Below the pieces are notes generated by a model, which was not told the origin of the DNA, ran no database searches, and worked only from the letters and a program-made list of their open reading frames with translations. Position numbers and translations under genes: made by a program. From an uncultured Bacillota bacterium (GTDB lineage Bacteria > Bacillota > Clostridia > Oscillospirales > Oscillospiraceae): a DNA stretch of 47,769 bases. Below, one piece after another: positions 31,791 through 40,272 of this stretch. The stretch is taken from the NCBI GenBank assembly GCA_947649625.1, contig CANSSJ010000009.1, forward strand, positions 1 to 47,769, given 5' to 3'. The first letter of the stretch is position 1. Each line of letters opens with the position of its first letter.

Positions 31791-31910
31791 CCAAAGGCCC
31801 CCTTCACAAAGGGGGCTGGCACGGCGGAGCCGTGACTGGGGGTTTTAGGGAGAAAACCCTCCGTCATTTGCTACGCAAATGACACCTCCCTTTGCGAAGG
31901 GAGGCTTTGG
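31791..31910. repeat. Palindromic repeat family A, copy 3 (complete 120-bp element)
   Basis: The clearest copy, with near-perfect terminal inverted repeats CCAAAGGCCCCCTT and AAGGGAGGCTTTGG. Inside are a second hairpin in each half (ACGGCGGAGCCGT; GTCATTTG with CAAATGAC) and a central GGTTTT-AAAACC junction. It lies between the uvrC stop and the rsmD ribosome binding site. Confidence 0.8.
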
Positions 31911-31926
31911 GCGCGCTCCTGAATGC

Positions 31927-33747
31927 TTATTCTTCGTTATGAAAATAGTCGTACACCGCCTGGGCGGTGTTCTTGGGGACGGCCTCCTGGAGCTGCTCCA
32001 GGGAAGCCGCTTTGATGGCCTTCACTGTCTTGAATTGCTTCAGCAGCTGCTGTCTCCGCTTCTCCCCCACTCCGGGTATTTTGTCCAAAACGGAGGTCTT
32101 AACGTGCCCCGCCTGGAGCTGGCGATGGTACTCAATGGCGAAGCGGTGGGTCTCCTCCTGGATCTGCCCGACGAGGGCGAACACCGCCGGAATGGCCTGA
32201 ATCCCGATCTCCCGCCCGTCTGGGTGGACCAGAGCCCGGGTGCGGTGGCGGTCGTCCTTCACCATGCCATAGGCGGGGATGTCCAGATTCAGGCTCTCCA
32301 GCACCCGCCGGGCCACCTTCACATGCTCGTGCCCGCCGTCAATGAGGAGCAGGTCCGGCCTGTCGGAAAACTTCTCGTCCCCCTCCAGATACCGCCGGAA
32401 CCGCCGGGTGAGCACCTGTTCCATAGAGGCGTAGTCGTCGGGGCCGTCCATATCCTTCAGCTTGAACCGCCGGTAGTCCCGTTTCAGCGGCTTGCCGTCC
32501 ACGTAGACCACCATGGAGGCCACAATATCGCTGGCCCCCTGGTTGGAGATGTCGTAGGACTCCATCCGCTTAGGCGGCCCCTCCAGACTGAGCATCTTCC
32601 CCAGGGCCTCCAGCAGCTTGTTCCGCCGCTCCTCGTGGGTGGTGGCCCGCTCCACCTCCTCCCGGGCGTTCTGGTTGGCCATTTTAATCAGGTCCATCTT
32701 GGCCCCCCGCTGGGGGGTGACCAGCTCCACCCGGTATCCCACCTGCTCCGACAGCATCCGTGTCAGGGGCACCTGGTCGGGCAGCCCGCAGGGGATCAAG
32801 ATCTGCCTGGGGAGCCGGGTGCGGCCCACGTAGTATTCCCGCATCAGGGAGGACAGCACCGCCCCCTCCTCCTCCTCTATAGGGGTCTCCAGCAGGTCAA
32901 AATCCTTGGCCGCCAGCTCCCCCTCCACAAAGTGGAGCACCACAAAACAGCTCCTGGCCGTCCCCCGGAAGTAACCGGCCACGTCGGTGTCCGCCAGGGA
33001 GGCGGCGATCACCTTCTGCCGCTTGCCCAGCAGCTCAATGGCCCGGAGCCTGTCCCGGAGCTGAGCCGCCCGCTCAAACCGCAGCTCCTCCGCCGCCCGC
33101 TCCATCTCCTGAGTGAGGTCCTTCTGCACGTCCCTGAACCGGCCCTCCAGCAGAGACACCGCCTGGGCGATGGCCTGATCGTGCTGTTCCCGGAGCTCGT
33201 CCCCCCGGCAGTAGCCGTCACACTTGCCCATGTGGAAGTTGAGGCAGGGCCGCTCCTTCCCGATGTCCCGGGGGAACTTCTTGTTGCAGGAGGGCAGACG
33301 CAGGGCGGTGCGCAGGGCGTCGATAATGCCCTGGGTGCTGTGCCGGCCGGCGTAAGGGCCAAAGTACCGGGCACCGTCCTCCGCCGCCTTGGAGGCCAGA
33401 GAGAATTTGGGATAGGCCTCGTTGGACAGACGGACATAAGGGTAGCCTTTGCTGTCCTTGAGAAGGATGTTGTACCGGGGCTGATGGCGCTTGATGAGGG
33501 AGCACTCCAGCACCAGGGCCTCAAACTCGCTGTCGGCGATAATCACGTCGAAGTGGTCGATCTGGGCCACCATGGCCCGGGTCTTCTCGGTGTGGCTGGC
33601 GGAGTCCTGAAAATACTGGCTCACCCGGTTTTTCAGCGCCTTGGCCTTGCCCACGTAGATGACGGTGCTCTGGGCGTCCTGCATGATGTAGACCCCGGGC
33701 TTTAAAGGCAGGCTGTGGGCCTTTTCCTTCAGTTCGTCAAAGGTCAT
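31927..33747 (-). CDS. uvrC: Excinuclease ABC subunit C
   Basis: A 606-residue nuclease of nucleotide excision repair that cuts DNA on both sides of a lesion after UvrAB loading. The start at 33747 (GGAGGGATACC upstream) gives MTFDELKEKAHSLPLKPGVY. The GIY-YIG domain shows PGVYIMQDAQSTVIYVGKAKAL. A Cys cluster (CNKKFP, CLNFHMGKCDGYC) follows, then a UVR motif near residue 205 (AAEELRFERAAQLRDRL). The RNase H-like endonuclease core contains the acidic LLIDGG. The helix-hairpin-helix end reads KIPGVGEKRRQQLLKQF. Full length. Its 5' side is bordered by repeat copy B2, and no clear promoter was seen upstream. Confidence 0.96.
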   Translation of the reverse strand: MTFDELKEKAHSLPLKPGVYIMQDAQSTVIYVGKAKALKNRVSQYFQDSASHTEKTRAMVAQIDHFDVIIADSEFEALVLECSLIKRHQPRYNILLKDSKGYPYVRLSNEAYPKFSLASKAAEDGARYFGPYAGRHSTQGIIDALRTALRLPSCNKKFPRDIGKERPCLNFHMGKCDGYCRGDELREQHDQAIAQAVSLLEGRFRDVQKDLTQEMERAAEELRFERAAQLRDRLRAIELLGKRQKVIAASLADTDVAGYFRGTARSCFVVLHFVEGELAAKDFDLLETPIEEEEGAVLSSLMREYYVGRTRLPRQILIPCGLPDQVPLTRMLSEQVGYRVELVTPQRGAKMDLIKMANQNAREEVERATTHEERRNKLLEALGKMLSLEGPPKRMESYDISNQGASDIVASMVVYVDGKPLKRDYRRFKLKDMDGPDDYASMEQVLTRRFRRYLEGDEKFSDRPDLLLIDGGHEHVKVARRVLESLNLDIPAYGMVKDDRHRTRALVHPDGREIGIQAIPAVFALVGQIQEETHRFAIEYHRQLQAGHVKTSVLDKIPGVGEKRRQQLLKQFKTVKAIKAASLEQLQEAVPKNTAQAVYDYFHNEE

Positions 33748-33760
33748 GGTATCCCTCCAT

Positions 33761-33846
33761 TGCAGGGGCCGACGACCCCGGCGGCCCGTCTCCCTCAAAT
33801 GTACCATGTATCCGGCGGCGGGGCGCCGGGGTCGTCGCCCCCTACA
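33761..33846. repeat. Palindromic repeat family B, copy 2
   Basis: Inverted arms TGCAGGGGCCGACGACCCCGG and CCGGGGTCGTCGCCCCCTACA around a 40-base centre, located just upstream of the uvrC ribosome binding site. It would give a long hairpin in any transcript entering uvrC. Confidence 0.75.
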
Positions 33847-33862
33847 GTCTCCCCGTGTAACA

Positions 33863-33891
33863 TCAAAAAAGGCGCCGCAGCGCGGCGCCTT
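33863..33891 (-). terminator. Terminator of the HPr gene
   Basis: AAGGCGCCGC and GCGGCGCCTT around AGC, then TTTTTT on the reverse strand. Confidence 0.85.
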
Positions 33892-33906
33892 CCATGATTG
33901 GGGGGT

Positions 33907-34170
33907 TTACTCGGAGAAATCAGAGGAGATCATCTTGTAGAGAGCCTCCACCGCTTCCTTTTCGTCCGCGCCATCAGCGATCAGCTTGATGGGAGTGCCC
34001 TTCACAATGCCAAGAGACAGAACGCCCAGCAGACTCTTCGCGTTGACCTTGCGCTCCTCCTTCTCCACCCAGATGGAGCTCTTGAACTCGTTGGCCTTCT
34101 GGATGAAAAATGTAGCGGGTCTGGCATGGAGACCGACCTGGTTGTTTACGACGGCTTCCTGACTATACAT
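33907..34170 (-). CDS. ptsH: HPr-family phosphocarrier protein
   Basis: An 87-residue HPr-fold protein. The start at 34170 is set by GGAGGTACGCGAT just upstream. VGLHARPATFF carries the active His that takes phosphate from enzyme I in sugar phosphotransferase systems. The regulatory region NAKSLLGVLSLGIVKG contains the Ser that HPr kinase phosphorylates in Firmicutes for carbon catabolite control. Both residues are present, so this is HPr rather than Crh. No ptsI or HPr kinase gene lies nearby. It is monocistronic between its own promoter and terminator. Confidence 0.92.
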   Translation of the reverse strand: MYSQEAVVNNQVGLHARPATFFIQKANEFKSSIWVEKEERKVNAKSLLGVLSLGIVKGTPIKLIADGADEKEAVEALYKMISSDFSE

Positions 34171-34208
34171 ATCGCGTACCTCCGCCCTATTCATTAGGAT
34201 GTGGGATA

Positions 34209-34238
34209 AGCATAGCAGATTTATCCCTGTTTCGTCAA
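34209..34238 (-). promoter_or_regulatory. Promoter of the HPr gene
   Basis: Reverse-strand TTGACG and TATGCT separated by 18 bp, 40 bases upstream of the start codon. Confidence 0.65.
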
Positions 34239-34586
34239 TGGACAATTGCACAAATATTACCGTTATTTTCACTTGCTTTTACGGAATAAATTTCACTTTT
34301 TGCCCTGTTTTTTCCAGTTAACTCAGAAAAACCGCCCTTTTTATCCCATTTCATCTATTTTTCCAAATAAATCCGCATTTGTCACAAACATAAAACTTTT
34401 TAAGGCCCTGACTGGGGAATTTGGTCCGTTCCGGCCCGGCACGCCTATTATTTCCCAAAAATCATCCAGTTCTATTCCCTTTTTCTCTATTCTATGAGAA
34501 AATAGAATGAATATCATAAAAAATTTTCGCCCCAATGTGACCATTTCCCACCCAAAATCGTTTTACCTGTGAAAGGAGGTCAAACG
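34239..34586. other. AT-rich intergenic region upstream of the sigma factor gene
   Basis: About 350 bases much richer in A and T than the rest of the window. No convincing gene. An inverted repeat ATTCTAT-ATAGAAT (about 34489-34508) lies 80 bases before the sigma gene, and TAGAAT at 34503-34508 could be a -10 box with a poor -35. The sigma factor may instead direct its own transcription from a site that cannot be recognised by eye. Confidence 0.45.
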
Positions 34587-35063
34587 ATGAGACAAACAGT
34601 CAGCGCTGACGAATTTGAAACAGCTTATGATACTTACAGCGCGGCGGTCTACCGTCTGGCCCTGGTCTATCTGGGCCAGCGCGCCGACGCGGAGGACGTG
34701 ACCCAGGAGGTCTTTGTCCGCCTGCTCTGCCGCGCCCCCGCCTTTACCGGCGAGGGACACAAAAAACGATGGCTCCTCCGGGTGACGGCCAATCTGTGCC
34801 GGGACCAGCTCCGGGGGCTCTGGCGGAAACAGGTCGCCGTACTGGAAGACACCCTCCCCGCTGCCCCGGCGGAGGAGCGGGAGGCCCTGGACGCGGTCAT
34901 GGCCCTGCCGGAACAGTACAAGCTCCCCATTCACCTCTATTATTATGAGGGCTATTCAGTGGCGGAGATCGCTGAAGTCCTAAAGCTGGGGCAGTCGGCC
35001 GTGAAAATGCGGCTGAAACGAGGCCGGGAGCTGCTGAAGATCGAACTGGAGGGATCACATTGA
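34587..35063 (+). CDS. ECF-type RNA polymerase sigma factor
   Basis: A 158-residue sigma-70 family protein with only regions 2 and 4. Region 2 reads FETAYDTYSAAVYRLALVYLG, then RADAEDVTQEVFVRLL, with the usual DAEDVTQEVF core. Region 4 reads LPEQYKLPIHLYYYEGYSVAEIAEVL, then SAVKMRLKRGRELLK. The start at 34587 follows AAAGGAGGT. The next gene, overlapping by 4 bases, encodes a membrane protein that should be its anti-sigma factor, so the pair probably responds to a signal outside the membrane. The regulon cannot be predicted from this window. Confidence 0.9.
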   Translation: MRQTVSADEFETAYDTYSAAVYRLALVYLGQRADAEDVTQEVFVRLLCRAPAFTGEGHKKRWLLRVTANLCRDQLRGLWRKQVAVLEDTLPAAPAEEREALDAVMALPEQYKLPIHLYYYEGYSVAEIAEVLKLGQSAVKMRLKRGRELLKIELEGSH

Positions 35064-36499
35064 ACATCAACGATTACCGTCAGGCGATGGACAAAATCCT
35101 CCCTGACCCCGCTTTAAAGGAGCGTATTATGAATCAGAAAAATACAAAAAAGAAGTATACCCCGGCCCGCCGGGTACTTACCGTCGCCCTGGCGGCGGCC
35201 CTGTCCGTCACCTGCCTGACCGCCGTGGCCTTCGCCGCCAGCCCGGAGCTGCGCGCGGCGGTGCTCTCCTTCTTCCATATGGAGGAGCGGGAACAGGTGC
35301 CCAACAGCAGCGCCAGTCCGAACGGCCCCGACATCAGCCGGGCGGACATCGGAGAATCGGTGAAAGCGCAATATATCAAAATGGAACAAAATACCTTTGG
35401 CCGGGGCTACAACTATTTTTCCGGACTTCTCGCCGATCTGGAGTGGAGCGAGGACCATCGGACCCTCCTGTCCGCTGAATTTGTGGAAATTCAGGACGGT
35501 CAGCTGGTCCCCATTGAAGTAGAAATGAATACCAACAGGATTGACATCACCTATGACGGTATCCATTATCAGGGGGAGCTGTACTGGTTTGTCCGGGATG
35601 GCCTGTTGTATGTCACCAGAGGCACCCCCCTCGGCATTGAGACCACACCGGAGGACGAGTGGTATATTGAACAGATCCCTGGCCGCACCGACGTGGTGCT
35701 TTTAAATCTGGCCCAGGGCCGGCAGATGGACTATACCGAGTACCCCATGCTCTACCGCCTGGACACCGGCGAGACGGAGGACATACTGGCGGGCACAGGG
35801 GCGGCGGAGCTGGAGCGCGCCTACTCCCACCTCTGGTCCGAGGATATGCGCCGGGTGCTGATCTCATGCGGCGAGGGACCGGATTGGCAGGAGGATTGGC
35901 TGTGCGATTTGGACACCAAGACGCTCACCCCGCTGACGGAGGTCACCGGTCTGGATGGGGATGTTACCGCCAGCTTTATGGACCATGATACGCTGACCCT
36001 CAAGAAGTATTTCAGGGACGCGGACGGCCTCTACCAGAGCGTAAGCTGCTATACCTTTGATCTCTCCTCTAAACAGCTGGTCAAGACTCTGGATAACGTC
36101 CCCTATTACCGTTGGTTTGACGAAAACCCCAGTGGCGCTCAGCTGTTCGGCAGCCGCTGTGTGCTGATTTCGGAGTCAGGGCAGCTCCAGATCGTCGATC
36201 TGGAAACCGGAGAATCGACTGCGGTGGAGGGCTTCACCTTCCAGAAGGGAGACGAATTTTCCATCAGCCCCTCCGGAGACAAGCTGCTGTACTTTTCCAT
36301 GGATTCCGAAACGGAAGGTCTGGGCATCACTCAGCTGGGGGTGGTGGACCTGGAACAGAAAACCTTCATCGCCTTTGACCGGGAGGGCTACGAGAATTTG
36401 GAAGAGGAGGCCATCGGCTGGGAGGACAACAACACTGTGAGCATCAACGCCCACACCCCGGACCGGGAGACCCAGTATCTGCTTCTGTATCAGTTCTGA
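35060..36499 (+). CDS. Membrane anti-sigma-type protein with beta-propeller-like exterior domain
   Basis: A 479-residue protein. Residues 1-37 are a short cytoplasmic part, where DNYRQAMDKILP-like helices (NDYRQAMDKILPDPALKERI) could bind the sigma factor. Residues about 38-60 form the only membrane helix, and the remainder lies outside. This exterior part has repeated beta-strand segments with GTG-, DLETGES- and SPSGDKLLYFS-like turns, as in TolB/WD-type propellers. The start is TTG at 35060, overlapping the sigma gene's TGA by the T-TGA junction, with GGAGGG upstream. The layout fits the DUF4179-like anti-sigma proteins of Clostridia, but no zinc-binding HCC motif is present. Role inferred from position and topology. 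Confidence 0.75.
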   Translation: MNINDYRQAMDKILPDPALKERIMNQKNTKKKYTPARRVLTVALAAALSVTCLTAVAFAASPELRAAVLSFFHMEEREQVPNSSASPNGPDISRADIGESVKAQYIKMEQNTFGRGYNYFSGLLADLEWSEDHRTLLSAEFVEIQDGQLVPIEVEMNTNRIDITYDGIHYQGELYWFVRDGLLYVTRGTPLGIETTPEDEWYIEQIPGRTDVVLLNLAQGRQMDYTEYPMLYRLDTGETEDILAGTGAAELERAYSHLWSEDMRRVLISCGEGPDWQEDWLCDLDTKTLTPLTEVTGLDGDVTASFMDHDTLTLKKYFRDADGLYQSVSCYTFDLSSKQLVKTLDNVPYYRWFDENPSGAQLFGSRCVLISESGQLQIVDLETGESTAVEGFTFQKGDEFSISPSGDKLLYFSMDSETEGLGITQLGVVDLEQKTFIAFDREGYENLEEEAIGWEDNNTVSINAHTPDRETQYLLLYQF

Positions 36500-36505
36500 G
36501 CGCGA

Positions 36506-36540
36506 AAAGGCCGTTATCCCTTGTGGATAACGGCCCTTTT
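36506..36540. terminator. Bidirectional terminator between the anti-sigma gene and the methyltransferase gene
   Basis: AAAAGGCCGTTATCC and GGATAACGGCCCTTTT around a CTTGT loop, with T-runs on both strands. Confidence 0.85.
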
Positions 36541-36541
36541 C

Positions 36542-37300
36542 TTACTTTTCCGCAAGAATCAGATACCGGTGGATGGTGCCCTCGATCTTTCCCTCTCTGT
36601 CGATGGTCTCCTGCATGTTCAGCAGGCGCTCAAAGCATCTGTCCACAGAAAAACCGGGAAATTCCCACTCAATAATCCGGGCGAACCAGACAAACGCCCC
36701 CACGTCATAAAATTGAATGGGGCGGTAAGCCTCCTCCCCCCTGAGAATTTTAAATCCGGTGGCCTCAAAGGCCCTGCGCTGCCTCTCCAGGGTCAGATCG
36801 GGAAAGGGCTTCTCCGTTCCGGGCAGCACCAGCTCCACCAGATCCCTGTCATTGTCGCTCCCCACCTGCTCGGTGAGGAACAGGCCGCCCCGGCGCAGCA
36901 GCCGGTACGCCTCGCCGGCGTGGAACGCGCCGTGGCGGTTCAGCATCAAGTCGAAGGAACCGTCCTCAAAGGGGATATGGGCCGGGTCGCCGCATGCCCG
37001 GAAGTCGATCCCCAGGGGGAGCAGCTTTTCCGCACACAGGGCCACGTTGGGCGGATACCCCTCGGTGGCGGCGGTCCTTTCACAGGGGTGACCAAGGGAC
37101 AGCAGAAACTCGCCGCCCCCGGTGTCGCAGTCCAGGAGCCGCATGTCAGGTTTCAGACGGCCCCTCGCCAGCGCCTCGTAGCTCCAGGGCAGGTCCCGCT
37201 CTACCTCGTACCGGCCCCGGATGTGGGAGAAGTCCCAGCCGTGGATATGCGCCGCCGCCTCTTCCCGCTCCCAGGCGGCTCTCAGCTGATCCCTGTCCAT
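36542..37300 (-). CDS. Class I SAM-dependent methyltransferase
   Basis: A 252-residue Rossmann-fold methyltransferase. Motif I reads MRLLDCDTGGGEFLLSLGHP near residue 53, followed by an acidic motif, SFDLMLNRHGAFHAGEAYRLL and RRGGLFLTEQVG. A short extra N-terminal segment (HIHGWDFSHIRGRYEVE) is typical of clostridial small-molecule or methyltransferase-11 proteins. The substrate is unknown. It starts 25 bases after the mutS2 stop, with AAAGGGGGAAC upstream, and is the last gene of the VOC-mutS2 transcript. Confidence 0.82.
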   Translation of the reverse strand: MDRDQLRAAWEREEAAAHIHGWDFSHIRGRYEVERDLPWSYEALARGRLKPDMRLLDCDTGGGEFLLSLGHPCERTAATEGYPPNVALCAEKLLPLGIDFRACGDPAHIPFEDGSFDLMLNRHGAFHAGEAYRLLRRGGLFLTEQVGSDNDRDLVELVLPGTEKPFPDLTLERQRRAFEATGFKILRGEEAYRPIQFYDVGAFVWFARIIEWEFPGFSVDRCFERLLNMQETIDREGKIEGTIHRYLILAEK

Positions 37301-37325
37301 AAAGTGTTCCCCCTTTACAAGGCTT

Positions 37326-39692
37326 CTATTTCAGCTCGGCCACCGTGACGCCGTCCTCCCCCTCGCCGTAGCGGCCAGGGCGGAAGGTCTTCACATAGCG
37401 GCTGCGTTTCAGGTAGGTCCGCACGGCGGCGCGCACCGCCCCGGTGCCCTTACCGTGGACGATGGTGACGGTCTCTAGCTTGCCCATCATGGCGGTGTCC
37501 AGGAAGCGTTCCAGAACCATGAGGGCCTCGTCGGTCATCATCCCCCGCAGATCCACCTGAGACGGGACAGCGGCGGTGCGGATGGTACGCTCCGCCTTTG
37601 CGATGATGCGCCGGACGTCTTTCTGGGCCTGGGTCTCCCCCTCCACCACCCGGACCTCCTCCTGCTTGGCGGAAATCTTCAAAATCCCCGCCTGGAGCTG
37701 GAGCGTTCCGTCCTTGTTGACGGACAGCACCGTGGCCTTGGTGCCCATGGACACCAGCTCCACCGTGTCGCCCTTCTCCGCCGGGCGGGTGGGGGGCGGG
37801 GCCTCCACCTCCGGAGCTCCCCCGCCGATGTTCCGCTCCGCCTCGTTGAGCAGCCGCCGGGCCTCCGCCCGGCCGTCGTTCACCTGCTGCCAGTCCAGGT
37901 CCTGACGCTTTTTCAGCTCCTTCAGCTCGGAAATCGCCAGGTCGCTGGCCGCGCGGGCCTCCTCAATAATGGCTCTGGCCTCGGCGTTGGCCTTCTCCAC
38001 CACCTTGGCCCGCTCGGCCTCCAGCTTCTCCCGGTACTCCCGGGCCTTCTCCGCACTCTGCTCCATGTCCAGCTTGAGCCGCCGGGCCTCGGCCCGCTCC
38101 TTCTCCATCTCCTGCCGCTGCTGGTCCAGCCGGGTGAGCACGTCCTCAAACCGGACATTCTCCGCGTCCAGCCGGGCGGCGGCCTTCTCGATGATATACT
38201 CCGGGAGCCCCAGCCGCCGGGAGATGGCGAAGGCGTTGGATTTTCCGGGGATGCCCAGCACCAGCCGGTAGGTGGGGGCCAGGGTCTCCACGTTGAACTC
38301 ACAGGAGGCGTTCTCCACCCCCGGGGTGGTCATGGCGTAGACCTTCAGCTCGGCGTAGTGGGTCGTCGCCGCCACCTGGGCCCCGATGCCCCGGGCGGAC
38401 TCAATGATAGCCGCCGCCAGCGCCGCCCCCTCCACCGGGTCGGTGCCCGCCCCCAGCTCGTCGAAGAGGATGAGGGTATTGTCGTCCGCCTCGCCCAGGA
38501 TGCCCACAATGTTGGTCATGTGGGAGGAGAAGGTGGACAGGGACTGGGCGATGGACTGCTCGTCCCCGATGTCGGCCAGCACCCGGGCGTACACCCGGAC
38601 GGTGGAATCATCCCTGGCCGGGATGTGCAGGCCGCACTGGGCCATGAGGGTGATGAGGCCCAGGGTCTTTAAGGTGACCGTCTTGCCGCCGGTGTTGGGG
38701 CCGGTAATCACCAGGGTGTCGAACCGCTCCCCCAGCTCCAGGTCGTTAGCCACGGCCTTATTCTGGTCCAGCAGGGGGTGTCGCGCCCCCCGCAAGTGTA
38801 AATACTTGTCAGACAGCCTGGGCTCGGTACATTCCAGCTTTACCGACAGCTTGGCCCGGGCGAAAATGGCATCCAGCCAGATGAGCAGCTGGTAGTCCTC
38901 AGAAATATCCTCCTTGTGTGCCGCGCACTGGGCGGACAGCTCGGCCAGAATCCGCTCGATCTCCTTCTTCTCCTTGGCCAAAAGCTCCCGCAGTTCGTTG
39001 TTGGCCTTGACGACGCCCATGGGCTCGATGAAGAAGGTGGAGCCCGAGGAGGACACGTCGTGGACCAGGCCGGGGATGGCGTTCTTGTGCTCCGACTTCA
39101 CCGGCACCACGTACCGGTCGGAGCGGATGGTGATGATGGACTCCTGCAAATACTTGGACTGGTTGGAGGAGATCAGCTTTTGCAGGATGTCCCGCACCTT
39201 GGACTCGGTGGCCCGCATGTGCCGGCGGATGGAGGCCAGCTCCGGACTGGCGGAGTCGGCCAGCTCGTCCTCCCCCACGATGGAGTTGGTGATGGTGTCC
39301 TCCAGAAAGCGGTTGGCGGTCAGCGCCCGGAACAGGTGGGAGATGGGGGTCTTCTCCTCCCCCGCCCCGTAGTCGGAGGCGGTCCGCGCCGCCCGGAGGA
39401 CGGCGGCGATCTCCAACAGCTCCCGGGTGTTCAAGCTGCCCCCCATGTCCGCCCGCTGTAAGCTGGCGGCGACAGGGCGTATGCCCGCGAAGCCGGGGGT
39501 GCCCTTCACCACCAGCATTTTGACAGCGGCGGTGGTCTCGTCCTGGGCCCGGCGGACATCGTCCATGTCGTCCATGGGCCGCAGCTCCAGCGCCCGCTCC
39601 CGGCCCTCGTCGGTGACGGCGCACTGAGACAGCAGCTCCAGCACCCGGGGCAGCTCCAGGGTGGCCATGGATTTTTCAAATAATTCGCTCAT
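37326..39692 (-). CDS. mutS2: Endonuclease MutS2
   Basis: A 788-residue protein of the MutS2 family, which in B. subtilis is also a ribosome-collision factor (RqcU) and elsewhere suppresses homologous recombination. It lacks the mismatch-binding domain of MutS1. The ATPase shows LVITGPNTGGKTVTLKTLG (Walker A) near residue 330 and LILFDELGAGTDPVEGAALA (Walker B). A long coiled coil follows (DQQRQEMEKERAEARRLK region). The C-terminal Smr nuclease domain starts VDLRGMMTDEALMVLERFLD and holds TIVHGKGTGAVRAAVRTYL. Full length. Start codon at 39692 after ACAGGAG, 16 bases from the upstream VOC gene. Confidence 0.95.
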   Translation of the reverse strand: MSELFEKSMATLELPRVLELLSQCAVTDEGRERALELRPMDDMDDVRRAQDETTAAVKMLVVKGTPGFAGIRPVAASLQRADMGGSLNTRELLEIAAVLRAARTASDYGAGEEKTPISHLFRALTANRFLEDTITNSIVGEDELADSASPELASIRRHMRATESKVRDILQKLISSNQSKYLQESIITIRSDRYVVPVKSEHKNAIPGLVHDVSSSGSTFFIEPMGVVKANNELRELLAKEKKEIERILAELSAQCAAHKEDISEDYQLLIWLDAIFARAKLSVKLECTEPRLSDKYLHLRGARHPLLDQNKAVANDLELGERFDTLVITGPNTGGKTVTLKTLGLITLMAQCGLHIPARDDSTVRVYARVLADIGDEQSIAQSLSTFSSHMTNIVGILGEADDNTLILFDELGAGTDPVEGAALAAAIIESARGIGAQVAATTHYAELKVYAMTTPGVENASCEFNVETLAPTYRLVLGIPGKSNAFAISRRLGLPEYIIEKAAARLDAENVRFEDVLTRLDQQRQEMEKERAEARRLKLDMEQSAEKAREYREKLEAERAKVVEKANAEARAIIEEARAASDLAISELKELKKRQDLDWQQVNDGRAEARRLLNEAERNIGGGAPEVEAPPPTRPAEKGDTVELVSMGTKATVLSVNKDGTLQLQAGILKISAKQEEVRVVEGETQAQKDVRRIIAKAERTIRTAAVPSQVDLRGMMTDEALMVLERFLDTAMMGKLETVTIVHGKGTGAVRAAVRTYLKRSRYVKTFRPGRYGEGEDGVTVAELK

Positions 39693-39708
39693 AGGTTTTT
39701 CTCCTGTT

Positions 39709-40173
39709 TTAATCGTTCAATAATTTATTCAAATCTTCTATAGATACGTCCATTCGGACGGACACCTCTTCCATGGTCATACCGGTGGAGAGAAACCGCT
39801 CCACCACCATTTTCATGTTCTCGCCCACCTCGATAATGTGCCCATCCGGGTCATAAAACCGGACCACCCGCTGGCCCCAGCTGTGTTCGATGACCTCTCC
39901 TAGGTATTCGATATCGGGATATTCCTTCAGCTTTTCCAAAAAGCTGTCGAGATCCTGCGTCTCAAAGGCCAGCTCCATATTGTGGGACCGCCTCATCACC
40001 TTTTCCTTGGGGATGGACACCAGCCAGTCAAACTCCTGCTGGAGAGACAGACCGCAGGTAAAAAAGATGTTGATTCCATAGTCCTGGTAAAGCTCCAACC
40101 CAAACAAGTCCTGGTAAAACCTTCTGGACACGTTGATATCTGCGACAGAAATTACAGTGCTGGTGTATTTCAT
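39709..40173 (-). CDS. VOC-superfamily (glyoxalase/bleomycin-resistance type) protein
   Basis: A 154-residue protein with two VOC beta-alpha modules. SVADINVSRRFYQDLFGLELYQDYG begins the first; HNMELAFETQDLDSFLEKL and GQRVVRFYDPDGHIIEVGENM form the second, with metal-binding Glu and His candidates. A short C-terminal helical extension (MTMEEVSVRMDVSIEDLNKLL) is extra to the basic fold. VOC proteins include lyases, dioxygenases and sequestering resistance proteins; the activity here cannot be told. The start at 40173 follows AAGGAGGAAC; the frame is open further upstream through the repeat, but without a better start. It is cotranscribed with mutS2. Confidence 0.85.
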   Translation of the reverse strand: MKYTSTVISVADINVSRRFYQDLFGLELYQDYGINIFFTCGLSLQQEFDWLVSIPKEKVMRRSHNMELAFETQDLDSFLEKLKEYPDIEYLGEVIEHSWGQRVVRFYDPDGHIIEVGENMKMVVERFLSTGMTMEEVSVRMDVSIEDLNKLLND

Positions 40174-40185
40174 AGTGTTCCTCCT

Positions 40186-40272
40186 TGCGGGCTGCCACAG
40201 GCCGCCCCTACTGATACGGCGGGCCGGGTCGTCCCGCCCTACAGACTGCGGGCAGATGTTATCTGCCCCTAC
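40186..40272. repeat. Palindromic repeat family B, copy 3 (three short units)
   Basis: Three consecutive small palindromic units, each ending in CCCTAC (about 40186-40211, 40216-40242 and 40246-40272). The last CTAC provides the stop codon of the merR gene on the reverse strand. Confidence 0.65.

Noticed and set aside
31775-31867. N-terminal extension of rsmD into the repeat
   Set aside because: The extension is coded by repeat sequence, and the normal RsmD N-terminus with a ribosome binding site begins at 31774.
34246-34497. 83-codon frame in the AT-rich intergenic region
   Set aside because: No ribosome binding site and no recognisable features; the composition of the region makes chance frames likely.
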